Shown piece after piece: positions 24,655 through 33,132 of a stretch of 64,000 nt of DNA. The DNA is from GCA-2731375 sp964631725 (GTDB lineage: Bacteria > Pseudomonadota > Alphaproteobacteria > GCA-2731375): positions 53,513-117,512 of the forward strand of contig CAZVYX010000011.1 in assembly GCA_964631725.1 (NCBI GenBank), given 5' to 3'. Position numbers and translations under genes: made by a program. The notes below the pieces were generated by a model, which worked only from the letters and a program-made list of their open reading frames with translations, was not told the origin of the DNA and did not search any database. Numbering within the stretch: position 1 is the stretch's first letter; each line of letters opens with the position of its first letter.

Positions 24655-26442
24655 TTAGAGATTCTCCGCCATGTCTTTTGGTATCGAAACCGGCTCGGTC
24701 AAAAGGATCTGGGCATAGCCCTTGCCCTGGGCATCGCTGCGCAGGGAGGCCACGCCGCCGCCGCCCAGCACCTCGTCCATCAGGAAATTGATGGCGTTCG
24801 AACCGGGCATCAGGAAACGTTCCGTCCCGCCTTCCAGAAAATGCGAGAAGCGGCCCGAGACGACATCCTCGCTCAACGCGGCCCAGATGTAGGGCAGATA
24901 GTCCGCCTTGCGGGCGACGATGCCCACGTTGGCCTTGTTGCCCTTGTCGCCGCTGCGGCCCCAGGCCAGGTCGATCAGGGGCACTTGCACCATATTGTCA
25001 TCGTTGGCGGGCGCGGCGGGAGAAGCCGGCCGCTGGATCATGCCATCCTGGAAGGTTTCGGTGGCGGGCCGTTCGAAGGTCAGCTCCCGGTCGCCGAAAT
25101 CGATCTCGATACCCAACTCGTCCTTCGGGATCAGGAACGAGAACAGCCGCACCACCGGCGACGGCTTGGCCCGCGCGCCGGAAAAGCCCGACAGTCCGGG
25201 CGGTGTCGCCAGGCCAAGGCCGGTGGCTTCCTTTAACAGGATGCCGATGCCGGCCTGCTCGGGATGCTTGGCGGCGAATTTCAGCACCACCTCCCGGGCG
25301 CCGCTGATCTGGCGGTGTTCGCCGAATTGGCTTTCCGCCCCCAGGATCTCGACGCTGGTCTCGGTGAAATCGCCCAGGTTCGAGGCCCGCAGCGCCGTGC
25401 GCGCCCGTCGATAGGCATTGTCGGCGAAACCTTGGGCCTTCTTGTCCGCATCGACGCCATAGAAGGTCATCAGCGTGCCGCCACGCCAGCCATCGCCATA
25501 GGTGGCGCTGACCTTGTAGCTGTCGGTCGCCGGATAGCCCTTGGCGCCGGCCACATGCACCCGGTCCTCGCCGGTCTGGCTGATTTCCACGGCGGAAAAA
25601 TCGCAAACCACGTCCGGTACGATATAGGCCTGGGGATCGCCGATTTCGTAGATCATCTGTTCCGAAACCGTGCCGACCGACACGGTGCCGCCGGTACCCC
25701 CGGCCTTGACCACATCGAAGGTGCCATCGGCCGAGACCTCGCCGATGGGATAGCCAACGGTATCCATGTTGTCCACCACCAGATGCCAGTCGGTGAAGTT
25801 GCCGCCCGTGGCCTGGGGGCCGCATTCCAAGAGATGCCCCGCCAGGGTGCCGCCCGAAAGCTTGTCCCATTCATCGGCGCTCCAGCCGAATTCGTGGATG
25901 CAGGCGCCTAAAGTGACGGCGCTGTCGACCGAGCGCCCGGTGATGACGATATCGGCACCTTCGTCCAGGGCCTGAGCAATGGGAAAAGCGCCCAGATAGG
26001 CATTGATGCTGGCCATGCGGGCCGGATCGGGAAAACTTTCGCCGGAGAACATTTCCGTGGGCGATAGTTGGTCCTTTTGCCCGATCAGGTCATCGCCCAG
26101 GATCACCGCGACCTTCAGGTCCAGGCCCTGGTCGGCGATCAGGGCGCGCACCGCCTCGCCACAGGAACGCGGATTGACGCCGCCGGCGTTGGATATGATT
26201 TTCACCCCCTGTTTGGCGATTTCGGCCAAATTCTGCTTCATCACCACGGAAACAAAATCACGGGCATAGCCAGCGTCCGGGTCTTTCGCCCGGGCCCGGG
26301 CCATGATCGACATGGTGATCTCGGCCAGATAGTCATAGACGATATAGTCGATGCCGCCGGCCTTCAGGAACTGCGGCGTCGCCATGCCGCTGTCGCCCCA
26401 ATAGCCGCTGCCGCCGCCGATACGGATGATCTTGTCGCTCAT
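24655..26442 (-). CDS. atuA: AtuA-like DUF1446 protein with fused C-terminal ferredoxin-fold domain
   Basis: A 595-aa protein of the acyclic terpene utilisation AtuA family. The DUF1446 part (about 1-450) opens IRIGGGSGYWGDS and has KIISNAGGVNPRSC, DIVITGRSVDSAVTLG and the DNMDTVGYPIGEV segment. The C-terminal ~100 residues (VPLIDLAWGRSGDKGNKANVG start) are the AtuA-associated small domain, fused here and separate in some genomes. AtuA is required for citronellol/geraniol use in Pseudomonas, but its reaction is not known. GGAAGG precedes the ATG. This gene is the best evidence that the operon is terpene- or branched-acyl-directed. Confidence 0.87.
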   Translation of the reverse strand: MSDKIIRIGGGSGYWGDSGMATPQFLKAGGIDYIVYDYLAEITMSIMARARAKDPDAGYARDFVSVVMKQNLAEIAKQGVKIISNAGGVNPRSCGEAVRALIADQGLDLKVAVILGDDLIGQKDQLSPTEMFSGESFPDPARMASINAYLGAFPIAQALDEGADIVITGRSVDSAVTLGACIHEFGWSADEWDKLSGGTLAGHLLECGPQATGGNFTDWHLVVDNMDTVGYPIGEVSADGTFDVVKAGGTGGTVSVGTVSEQMIYEIGDPQAYIVPDVVCDFSAVEISQTGEDRVHVAGAKGYPATDSYKVSATYGDGWRGGTLMTFYGVDADKKAQGFADNAYRRARTALRASNLGDFTETSVEILGAESQFGEHRQISGAREVVLKFAAKHPEQAGIGILLKEATGLGLATPPGLSGFSGARAKPSPVVRLFSFLIPKDELGIEIDFGDRELTFERPATETFQDGMIQRPASPAAPANDDNMVQVPLIDLAWGRSGDKGNKANVGIVARKADYLPYIWAALSEDVVSGRFSHFLEGGTERFLMPGSNAINFLMDEVLGGGGVASLRSDAQGKGYAQILLTEPVSIPKDMAENL

Positions 26443-26445
26443 GAC

Positions 26446-27633
26446 CTAGTTCCTTCCATTCGTACGTTCATTGCTACGTTTTTTGCCGGGATGGATGCCC
26501 AGGGATTTGGCCACCACTTCCAGCATAATCTCGTTGGCGCCGCCGCCAATAGCGGTCTGGCGAATGTCGCGAAAGGCCCTGGAGATCCAGTTCTCGTTCA
26601 TCACGCCCTGGCCGCCCCAGAATTGCAGGCATTCGCTGGGGATGCTCATGGACATCCTGCCCACCATGTATTTCGCCATGGAGGCCAGCTTGGTCACGTC
26701 CTCGCCGGCCATGTAGGCATCCGTGGCGCGATAGAGCAGGGCGCGCGCGGCCTCGACCTCCGTCTGCATGGCGGACAGCTTGTGATAGACCGATTGATTG
26801 CTCAACACGGACTGGCCGAAGACCTGGCGCTGGGCGGCGTATTCGATGGTTTCCTCGATCGCCATCTCCATGGCGCGCAGACCACGGGCCGTGACGAACA
26901 TGCGCTCTTCCTGGAACTGGCCCATCTGATAGATGAAGCCCTGGCCTTCCTCGCCAATCAGATTGCCCACCGGCACGCGGACATCGTCAAAAAACAACTC
27001 CGCCGTGTCGGAACAGCGCAGCACCAGCTTGTCCAGCTTGCGCGACACCGTGACGCCCTTTGATTTCAACGGCACGATGATCAGGGATTTGTTCTTGTGC
27101 GGCCCGCCCTGGTCGGAGGTGTTGCACAGCAGGCATATCCAATCGCCCTGCGCGCCGTTGGTGATCCACATTTTCGAGCCGTTGATGACATAGTCGCCGC
27201 CGTCCCGGCGCGCCGTGGTCTTGATCTTGGAAACGTCAGAGCCCGCATGGCCCTCGCTGACGCCAATGCAGCCGATCAGATCGCCGGCGATGGTCGGCAC
27301 CAGATATTCCTGCTTCAACGCTTCGGAACCATAAGCCAGCAGGGCCGGGGTGCACATGGTGGTTTGCACGCCCAAGGCGGTGCCGATGCCGGAGGATCGG
27401 ACATTGCCCAGGGTTTCGGCAAACAGCATCTCGAAGGAGAAATCCAGATCCAGGCCGCCGTATTGTTCCGGCTTGCCGATGCCCAGCAGTCCGGCCTCGG
27501 CGAATTTCTTCATCACCTGGTGGGCCGGGAAAATCTGCGCCTTTTCCCACGCATCGAGATCGGGATGGATATGCGCCTCGATCAGCTTCACCGTGGTGCG
27601 CTGCATCTCGTGATGTTCATGGGTCAGCTGCAT
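26446..27633 (-). CDS. atuD: Acyl-CoA dehydrogenase, AtuD-like (second of tandem pair)
   Basis: A 395-aa flavin acyl-CoA dehydrogenase close to citronellyl-CoA dehydrogenases (AtuD): INPx-type N-terminal helix, KPEQYGGLDLDFSFE, GCIGVSEGHAGSDVSKIKTTA, and GSKMWITNGAQGDW. The usual catalytic Glu of the short/medium-chain class (YEG) is replaced by GGG (IGGGANEIM). The likely base is Glu243 in QEER, as in isovaleryl- and long-chain enzymes. It ends in a basic tail KKRSNERTNGRN. It lies 10 bp after its paralogue and 3 bp before the AtuA-like gene. Confidence 0.88.
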   Translation of the reverse strand: MQLTHEHHEMQRTTVKLIEAHIHPDLDAWEKAQIFPAHQVMKKFAEAGLLGIGKPEQYGGLDLDFSFEMLFAETLGNVRSSGIGTALGVQTTMCTPALLAYGSEALKQEYLVPTIAGDLIGCIGVSEGHAGSDVSKIKTTARRDGGDYVINGSKMWITNGAQGDWICLLCNTSDQGGPHKNKSLIIVPLKSKGVTVSRKLDKLVLRCSDTAELFFDDVRVPVGNLIGEEGQGFIYQMGQFQEERMFVTARGLRAMEMAIEETIEYAAQRQVFGQSVLSNQSVYHKLSAMQTEVEAARALLYRATDAYMAGEDVTKLASMAKYMVGRMSMSIPSECLQFWGGQGVMNENWISRAFRDIRQTAIGGGANEIMLEVVAKSLGIHPGKKRSNERTNGRN

Positions 27634-27643
27634 CTATGCGCGC

Positions 27644-28807
27644 CTATCGCCTGGTGCTCTTGCCGGGATGAATGCCCATGGACTTGGCGATCACTTCCAG
27701 CATGATCTCGCTGGCGCCGCCGCCGATCGCGGTGACCCGCATATCGCGGTAGGCGCGGGAGACATAGTTTTCGTTCATCACGCCCTGGCCGCCCCAGAAC
27801 TGCATGCATTCGGTGGGTACCTTCAGGGCCAGCTTGCCGATCATGAGCTTGCCCATGGAGGCCAGCTTGGTCACGTCCTCGCCGGCCAGATAGCGCTCCG
27901 CCGCCTGATACAAAACGGCGCGGCAGGCCTCGACCTCGGTATGGAGCTCCGCCAGCTTGTGATAGACGACCTGATTGTCGCGCACCGGCATATCGAAAAC
28001 CTGCCGCTGGCCGGTGTATTCGATGGTGTCCTCGATCACCATGTCGAGGACCCGCAGACCACGGGCGACGGCGAACATGCGTTCCTCCTGGAACTGCTCC
28101 ATCTGATAGACGAAGCCCATGTTCTCTTCGCCGATGCGGTTGCCCACGGGCACGCGGACATCGTCGAAGAACAATTCAGCCGTGTCGGAACAGACCAGGC
28201 CCAGCTTGTCCAGCTTGCGCGAGACGCTGACGCCCTTGGACTTCAGGGGCACGATGATCAGGGATTTGTTGCGGTGGCGGGCTTCGGTGGAGGTGTTCGC
28301 CAGCAGGCAGATCCAGTCGCCCTGGACGCCGTTGGTGATCCACATTTTCGAGCCATTGATGACATAGTCATCGCCATCCCGCCGCGCCGTGGTCTTGATC
28401 TGCGCCACGTCCGAACCGGCGGACAGCTCGGAGACACCGATGCAGCCGACCATCTCGCCGGCGATGGTGGGGGCCAGATAGTCGCGCTTCAGCTCATCGC
28501 TGCCGTGCTGGGCCAGGGCCGGGGTGCACATGGTGGTCTGCACGCCGATGGAGGTGGAGACGCCATTGGCGCGGATATTGCCCAGGGCCTCGGCAAAGAC
28601 CATTTCGTAGGAGAAATCCAAATCCAGGCCGCCGAATTCCGCCGGCTTGCCGATACCCAGCAGGCCGGCCTCGGCGAAGATCTTCATCACATCGTGGGCC
28701 GGATAGATCTCGGCCTTTTCCCACTCATCCACATAAGGGTTGATGTGCTCCGCCACGATCCGTTCCGTGGTTCGGGCCAATTCCTGATGTTCCTGAGTGA
28801 AAAGCAT
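27644..28807 (-). CDS. atuD: Acyl-CoA dehydrogenase, AtuD-like (first of tandem pair)
   Basis: A 387-aa paralogue of the next gene: MLFTQEHQELARTTE start, GIGKPAEFGGLDLDFSYE, CIGVSELSAGSDVAQIKTTA and GSKMWITNGVQGDW. It has IGGGASEIM in place of the short-chain catalytic Glu, with EER earlier as the likely base. A GGAG box lies before the ATG. It is 14 bp after the acyl-CoA ligase gene. The two AtuD-like copies probably divide substrates (for example different branch positions or chain lengths); this is inferred from duplication, not shown. Confidence 0.88.
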   Translation of the reverse strand: MLFTQEHQELARTTERIVAEHINPYVDEWEKAEIYPAHDVMKIFAEAGLLGIGKPAEFGGLDLDFSYEMVFAEALGNIRANGVSTSIGVQTTMCTPALAQHGSDELKRDYLAPTIAGEMVGCIGVSELSAGSDVAQIKTTARRDGDDYVINGSKMWITNGVQGDWICLLANTSTEARHRNKSLIIVPLKSKGVSVSRKLDKLGLVCSDTAELFFDDVRVPVGNRIGEENMGFVYQMEQFQEERMFAVARGLRVLDMVIEDTIEYTGQRQVFDMPVRDNQVVYHKLAELHTEVEACRAVLYQAAERYLAGEDVTKLASMGKLMIGKLALKVPTECMQFWGGQGVMNENYVSRAYRDMRVTAIGGGASEIMLEVIAKSMGIHPGKSTRR

Positions 28808-28821
28808 CCTGTACGTTACTC

Positions 28822-30474
28822 CTAGGCACCGTCGCTATCCGCCAACTTGTAGTCGGCGAAGGCTTCCCGCAGTTTCAGTTTATAAATCTTGCCGGTGCCC
28901 GTGTGCGGCAGTTCGTCAAGAAACTCGACCGCATCGGGCAGCCACCAACTGGCAACCTTTTCCCGCAGATAGTCCAATATCTGTTTATCCGTGATCTCGC
29001 TGCCGGGCATGCGGCTGGCGATCAGCATGGGCCGTTCCTGCCATTTCGGATGTTCGACGGCAATCACGGCGGCCTCGGCAATCTCCGGATGGCCCATGGC
29101 GGCGTTTTCCAGTTCCACGGAACTGATCCATTCGCCGCCCGACTTGATCACGTCCTTGGAACGGTCCGCCAGTTCCACATAGCCGTTGGGATGCAGAAGT
29201 GCGACATCGCCCGTATGCAGCCAGCCATCAACCACGCCGGTGGCGCCGGTCAGGCCATCCTGCTTCATATAGCCCGAGGATACGGTGGGCCCGCGCACCA
29301 GCAGATGGCCCTGGGCCACGCCGTCCTTGGGCAGATCGTTGCCGTCGTCGTCGATGATGCGGAATTTGGAACCGAAGGCGCGGCGGCCGCCGTATTGGTA
29401 GGCGTCCAATTTGTCGTCATCGCTCAGCTCCTCGTCCTGGGCCACGGGAGAAAACTTGGTCGACGACAGTGCCTCGGTCATGCCCCAGCCCTGCATGGGC
29501 TCGACGCCGAAATCCTTCAAGAGGCTTTCCTGCAGGGCCCGGGGCGGTTTCGAGCCGCTCATCACCGTGGCCCGCAGATGGCTGAAGCGCTTGTTGGACT
29601 GCTTCATATAGTTCAGCAGGATCATCCAGATCGTCGGCACGCCGAAACAGATGGTCACGCCTTCGTCCTCAATCAGTTCATACAGCTTGTCCGGCTCGTA
29701 ATCCCGGCCCGGCAGCACCAGCTTGTAACCCATCATCGGCGCCGTAAACGGCGTCTGCCAGCCGTTGCCATGGAACAAAGGCGCCATGGGCATGAAGACC
29801 TCGGGCGCGCCGGCCTTGTATCCGGCGACGTTGTCGCCGGCCATGGCCATGAAACAGGTCAGAGTGGCGGAGCGGTGGCTGTAGACCACGCCCTTGGGAT
29901 CGCCAGTGGTGCCGGAGGTATAGCAAATGGTCGAGGCGCGGCGTTCATCGAACTCCGGCCATTCGTAGTCGCCGTCTTCCGCCGCCAGCAGTTCCTCGTA
30001 GAATTCGACCCGTGGCAGCTTCAGGTCATCGGGCAGTTCATCCCGTCCGCCAAGAAAGATATAGCCGCGCACGGTGGTCAGTTCCGGCGCCAGGTCCCTG
30101 ACCAGATCGGCACAGCCGGCGTCGAAAGCGAGCCAGGCGTCTTCGGCATGATTGGCGATATAGACCAGTTGTTCATGGAACAGGCGCGGGTTGATGGTGT
30201 GCAGCACCGCGCCCATGCCGGGGACGCCATAAAACATTTCGAAATACTGCCGGGTATTCCAGGCCAGGGCGCCGACCCGTTCGCCCTCCTGAACGCCCAA
30301 ACGCTCCATGGCCTGGGCCAGCTTCTTGCAGCGGATTTGCGCGTCACGATAGGTGTAGCGGTGGATTTCGCCGTCCAGCTCGCGGCTGACCACTTCCCGG
30401 TGGCCATGACACTCGGCGGCGTAGTCGATCATGGACGAAACCAGCAGGGGAACGTCCATCATTAGGCCTTGCAT
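28822..30474 (-). CDS. AMP-dependent fatty-acid/acid-CoA ligase
   Basis: A 550-aa ANL-superfamily ligase that activates a carboxylic acid to its CoA thioester. It has P-loop YTSGTTGDPKG at 185-195, MQGWGMTE, the GWLHTGDVALLHPNGYVELADRSKD core and C-terminal lysine TGTGKIYKLKLRE. RBS GGGAGGA lies before ATG 30474. It is the first gene of the minus-strand acyl-CoA operon and the entry step of the pathway, in the role of AtuH. Closest in style to long/medium-chain (alkK-like) ligases. Confidence 0.9.
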   Translation of the reverse strand: MQGLMMDVPLLVSSMIDYAAECHGHREVVSRELDGEIHRYTYRDAQIRCKKLAQAMERLGVQEGERVGALAWNTRQYFEMFYGVPGMGAVLHTINPRLFHEQLVYIANHAEDAWLAFDAGCADLVRDLAPELTTVRGYIFLGGRDELPDDLKLPRVEFYEELLAAEDGDYEWPEFDERRASTICYTSGTTGDPKGVVYSHRSATLTCFMAMAGDNVAGYKAGAPEVFMPMAPLFHGNGWQTPFTAPMMGYKLVLPGRDYEPDKLYELIEDEGVTICFGVPTIWMILLNYMKQSNKRFSHLRATVMSGSKPPRALQESLLKDFGVEPMQGWGMTEALSSTKFSPVAQDEELSDDDKLDAYQYGGRRAFGSKFRIIDDDGNDLPKDGVAQGHLLVRGPTVSSGYMKQDGLTGATGVVDGWLHTGDVALLHPNGYVELADRSKDVIKSGGEWISSVELENAAMGHPEIAEAAVIAVEHPKWQERPMLIASRMPGSEITDKQILDYLREKVASWWLPDAVEFLDELPHTGTGKIYKLKLREAFADYKLADSDGA

Positions 30475-30490
30475 CGCTTTCCTCCCAGAA

Positions 30491-30520
30491 ACAAGCTTGT
30501 AAATGAAGCATATTCATATA
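30491..30520. promoter_or_regulatory. Candidate TetR operator between divergent acyl-CoA operons
   Basis: Two adjoining dyads lie in the 98-bp divergent gap. ACAAGCTTGT (30491-30500) is a perfect 10-bp palindrome. At 30500-30520 arms ATGAA/TTCAT around GCATA extend outward to a 21-bp dyad with one mismatched pair. The location between the ligase operon and the dehydrogenase-tetR pair suits autoregulation by the TetR protein encoded at 31738-32445. AT-rich for this genome. Confidence 0.5.
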
Positions 30521-30572
30521 TACTGAGTCAAGATCATTATTCCCGTCAGACGCAATAGCCGGAGAGAATGAG

Positions 30573-31715
30573 ATGCTTAGCCCTTTCGAAAATGAAGAGC
30601 GCACGGCCTTCCGCGATACCATCCGGCGCTTCATCGAAAACGACATCAAGCCGTATGTGGACGACTGGGACGAGGCGGGGGAAATCCCTTGGGAAATCCA
30701 TGAAAAGGCCGGCGCGCTCGGGTTCTTTGGCTTTGGCATCAAGGAAGAATACGGCGGTCTGGGCTTCGAGGATTGTTTCCTACGGGCCGCGGCGTGGGAG
30801 GAATTCGGCAAATGCGGCGCCAATGGCGTCGGCGCCGCACTGGGCGGACGCTGCATCTCGTTGCTTCCCATTCAGGATCTGGCGTCAGCGGAAATTCGAG
30901 ATCGGGTTCTGGCCGACATCGTTTCCGGACACAAAGGCTCCTCCCTGGCGATCACCGAGCCCTCGGGCGGCTCCGATGTGGCCAACATGAAGACCAGGGC
31001 GCACCGGGACGGCAACCACTGGGTGCTGAACGGTTCCAAGACCTTCATCACCGGTGCCATGAACAGCGATTTTTTCGTGGTCGGTGCGCGCACCGGCGGC
31101 GAGGGCCTGGCGGGAATTTCACTGTTCTTCGTTGAAGCCGACATGCCCGGCTTCTCCCGCACATCGATCGATCGCAAGATGGGCTGGTGGTGTTCCGACA
31201 CGGCGACGCTGTATTTCGACGACTGCCGGGTGCCGGCGGAAAACCTCATGGGCGAGGAAAATCGCGGCTTCATCGCCATCATGAAGAACTTCAATCTGGA
31301 GCGGGTGAACATCATCGCCCAGGCCCTGGGTATGATGAAGGTCTGCCTGGACGAATCTGTGGCCTATGCCCAGGAACGGCAGACCTTTAATAAGCCGCTG
31401 ATCCAGCATCAGGTGATCCGCCACAAGATCGCCGACATGTCGGCCAAGATCGATGCGGTCGAGGCCTACCTGAATCAGATCTGCTGGCTGGTCAATGAAA
31501 GCGAGATGCCGACGGCGGAAATCTGTAAGGGCAAGTTTCTCGCCACCAAGACATTGGAATTCTGCGCTTCCGAGGCCATGCAGATTTTCGGCGGCGCCGG
31601 CTACCTGCGCGGCAACTTGGTGGAGCGGGTCTACCGCGAGGTCAAGGTGATGGCCATCGGCGGCGGTTCCGAGGAAATCATGCGCGATCTGGCCGTGCGG
31701 CAGATGGGGTTATAG
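30573..31715 (+). CDS. Acyl-CoA dehydrogenase
   Basis: A 380-aa acyl-CoA dehydrogenase, divergent from the main operon and followed 22 bp later by its likely regulator. It has FGFGIKEEYGGLGFED, AITEPSGGSDVANMKTRA and NGSKTFITGAMNSDFFVV. The class motif near the end is IGGGSEEIMRDL, so it lacks the YEG catalytic Glu; Glu243 in NLERVN is the likely base, as in long-chain and isovaleryl enzymes. GGAGAG lies before ATG. It probably does a first or later oxidation in the same branched acyl-CoA pathway. Confidence 0.88.
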   Translation: MLSPFENEERTAFRDTIRRFIENDIKPYVDDWDEAGEIPWEIHEKAGALGFFGFGIKEEYGGLGFEDCFLRAAAWEEFGKCGANGVGAALGGRCISLLPIQDLASAEIRDRVLADIVSGHKGSSLAITEPSGGSDVANMKTRAHRDGNHWVLNGSKTFITGAMNSDFFVVGARTGGEGLAGISLFFVEADMPGFSRTSIDRKMGWWCSDTATLYFDDCRVPAENLMGEENRGFIAIMKNFNLERVNIIAQALGMMKVCLDESVAYAQERQTFNKPLIQHQVIRHKIADMSAKIDAVEAYLNQICWLVNESEMPTAEICKGKFLATKTLEFCASEAMQIFGGAGYLRGNLVERVYREVKVMAIGGGSEEIMRDLAVRQMGL

Positions 31716-31737
31716 GGATAGATGGGGGAGTTGCTGT

Positions 31738-32445
31738 ATGGCTGAAGCGCGGACACGCACGCGGCGGCAGCGGGTCGAGCAGAAGGAGCAGGCGATCATC
31801 GCCGCCGCCCGCGAGGTCTTTCAGGAACACGGCTTTGACCGGGCCAAGATTGCCGAGATCGCCAAGCTGGCCGGCGTCGCCGAGGGCACGGTCTATCTCT
31901 ATTTTGAGAACAAGAACGCGCTGCTGCTGGCGGTCGCGGCGGAATTCTACGACCGTTTGACCCGGGACGCGGCCGAGGGCATCAGCGATCTGCCGGACAC
32001 CATGGCAAAGCTGACGTTTCTCGCCCGCCATCATATCGAACGGGTGGCGGCGGAATGGCCCATGCTGGGCATGGCGATGACGCCGGCCAAGGTTTCGGAC
32101 GAATACCGTCAGACCGAGGAATATCAACTCAACCGCACCTATGTGGAGGTGTTCGACCAGGTTATCCGCGATGGTGTCAACCGGGCCGAAATCCGCGCCG
32201 ATCTGCCGTTGAGCGTGATCAGGGACCTATTCTACGGCGGCCTGGAATACGGTGCCCGCACCATGCGTTTGCGGCCGACGAAGACCGATATTGACGAGAC
32301 CATCGCGAATTTCATGCTGATTTTGACGGCGGGCATGTTCGCCTATCCCGCCCAGGCGGACGCCTCAGGCGGCGCCGATGAGATGAAGGCAGTGGTCAGC
32401 CGGTTGGAGAAGGTCGCGGCCCGGCTGGAGACAACGACCGCCTAG
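31738..32445 (+). CDS. TetR/AcrR-family regulator of the acyl-CoA operons
   Basis: A 235-aa TetR regulator. The N-terminal HTH (EQAIIAAAREVFQEHGFDRA through AGVAEGTVYLYFENKNALLL) covers about residues 15-65. The C-terminal ligand domain is of the fatty-acid-responsive type in length, with an unusual extra helix MKAVVSRLEKVAARLE at the end that could pair as a coiled coil. GGGGGAG precedes the ATG. By position (with an acyl-CoA dehydrogenase, opposite the ligase operon) it is an acyl-CoA-sensing repressor, like AtuR, LiuR or PsrA. The effector is inferred. Confidence 0.85.
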   Translation: MAEARTRTRRQRVEQKEQAIIAAAREVFQEHGFDRAKIAEIAKLAGVAEGTVYLYFENKNALLLAVAAEFYDRLTRDAAEGISDLPDTMAKLTFLARHHIERVAAEWPMLGMAMTPAKVSDEYRQTEEYQLNRTYVEVFDQVIRDGVNRAEIRADLPLSVIRDLFYGGLEYGARTMRLRPTKTDIDETIANFMLILTAGMFAYPAQADASGGADEMKAVVSRLEKVAARLETTTA

Positions 32446-32474
32446 GCCATCGCGGCATTTATGGCCAAATTGTT

Positions 32475-33116
32475 CTATTTCGCCGCGCTCTTGATCGAAC
32501 GCACCTTGTTTTCCAAGGTTTTCAGGAAGGCATCCAGGTCGCCGCCCGCGGTTCGGATCGATGCGGCGAAATCGGAGCGTTGGGTCAGGGACATGGAAAT
32601 GCCCTCGACCATCACATCAACGATACGGACGGCGCCCAGGCGCTCGCGCAGATGCCAGATGACCTCGACCGGCTCGCCGCCGGGGCGCTGAATGCGGGTG
32701 GTCACGGCGGCCCAACCGCGCTGGTCGATCTTCTCTTTCAGCACCTGGAACGATTCACCGGAATAGTTGCCGAAACGGGCCGCATAGGAATTCACGATAT
32801 AGTCTTCGAACAGCACCAGATAACGCCGCCGCTGGGCGAAATCGGCGCGCCGCCAATAGCGCCCCAGGGCAAAACGCGCAATGCCCTTCATGGCAAAGCT
32901 TTGGTTCAGAAGATGGCGGAATTGCCGGGTTTTTTCCGCTCGTGACAGTTGCTTGTTCGAAAGCATGGCCACCGCGGCATCGCCGAGGGCCTTAATCAAA
33001 TCCTTGGCCTCACCGGGTAGAAGATGGCGGCCTTGAGATTTCGCGGCGGCCGGGACCGCGGACCCCGCCACCGTTAACGTCAGGGCAATCAGTCCCAAAA
33101 ATTTGCGACGATGCAT
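32475..33116 (-). CDS. mlaC: MlaC-type periplasmic phospholipid-binding protein
   Basis: A 213-aa protein with an N-terminal signal (MHRRKFLGLIALTLTVAGSAVPAAA). The MlaC (Tol_Tol_Ttg2) domain follows: FRHLLNQSFAMKGIARFALGRYWRRA, YLVLFEDYIVNSYAARFGNY and VDVMVEGISMSLTQRSDFA. MlaC shuttles phospholipids between the outer-membrane MlaA complex and the inner-membrane MlaFEDB transporter. ATG 33116 is taken because it starts the signal peptide. It lies 16 bp after mlaA on the same strand; no mlaFEDB genes are in the window. Confidence 0.9.
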   Translation of the reverse strand: MHRRKFLGLIALTLTVAGSAVPAAAKSQGRHLLPGEAKDLIKALGDAAVAMLSNKQLSRAEKTRQFRHLLNQSFAMKGIARFALGRYWRRADFAQRRRYLVLFEDYIVNSYAARFGNYSGESFQVLKEKIDQRGWAAVTTRIQRPGGEPVEVIWHLRERLGAVRIVDVMVEGISMSLTQRSDFAASIRTAGGDLDAFLKTLENKVRSIKSAAK

Positions 33117-33132
33117 GAAAGTACCGCCAAAC

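Noticed and set aside
16601..30474. Calling the operon a leucine (liu) pathway
   Set aside because: No HMG-CoA lyase is present, and the AtuA-like gene and AtuD-type dehydrogenases fit the atu type better. The carboxylase itself remains ambiguous.
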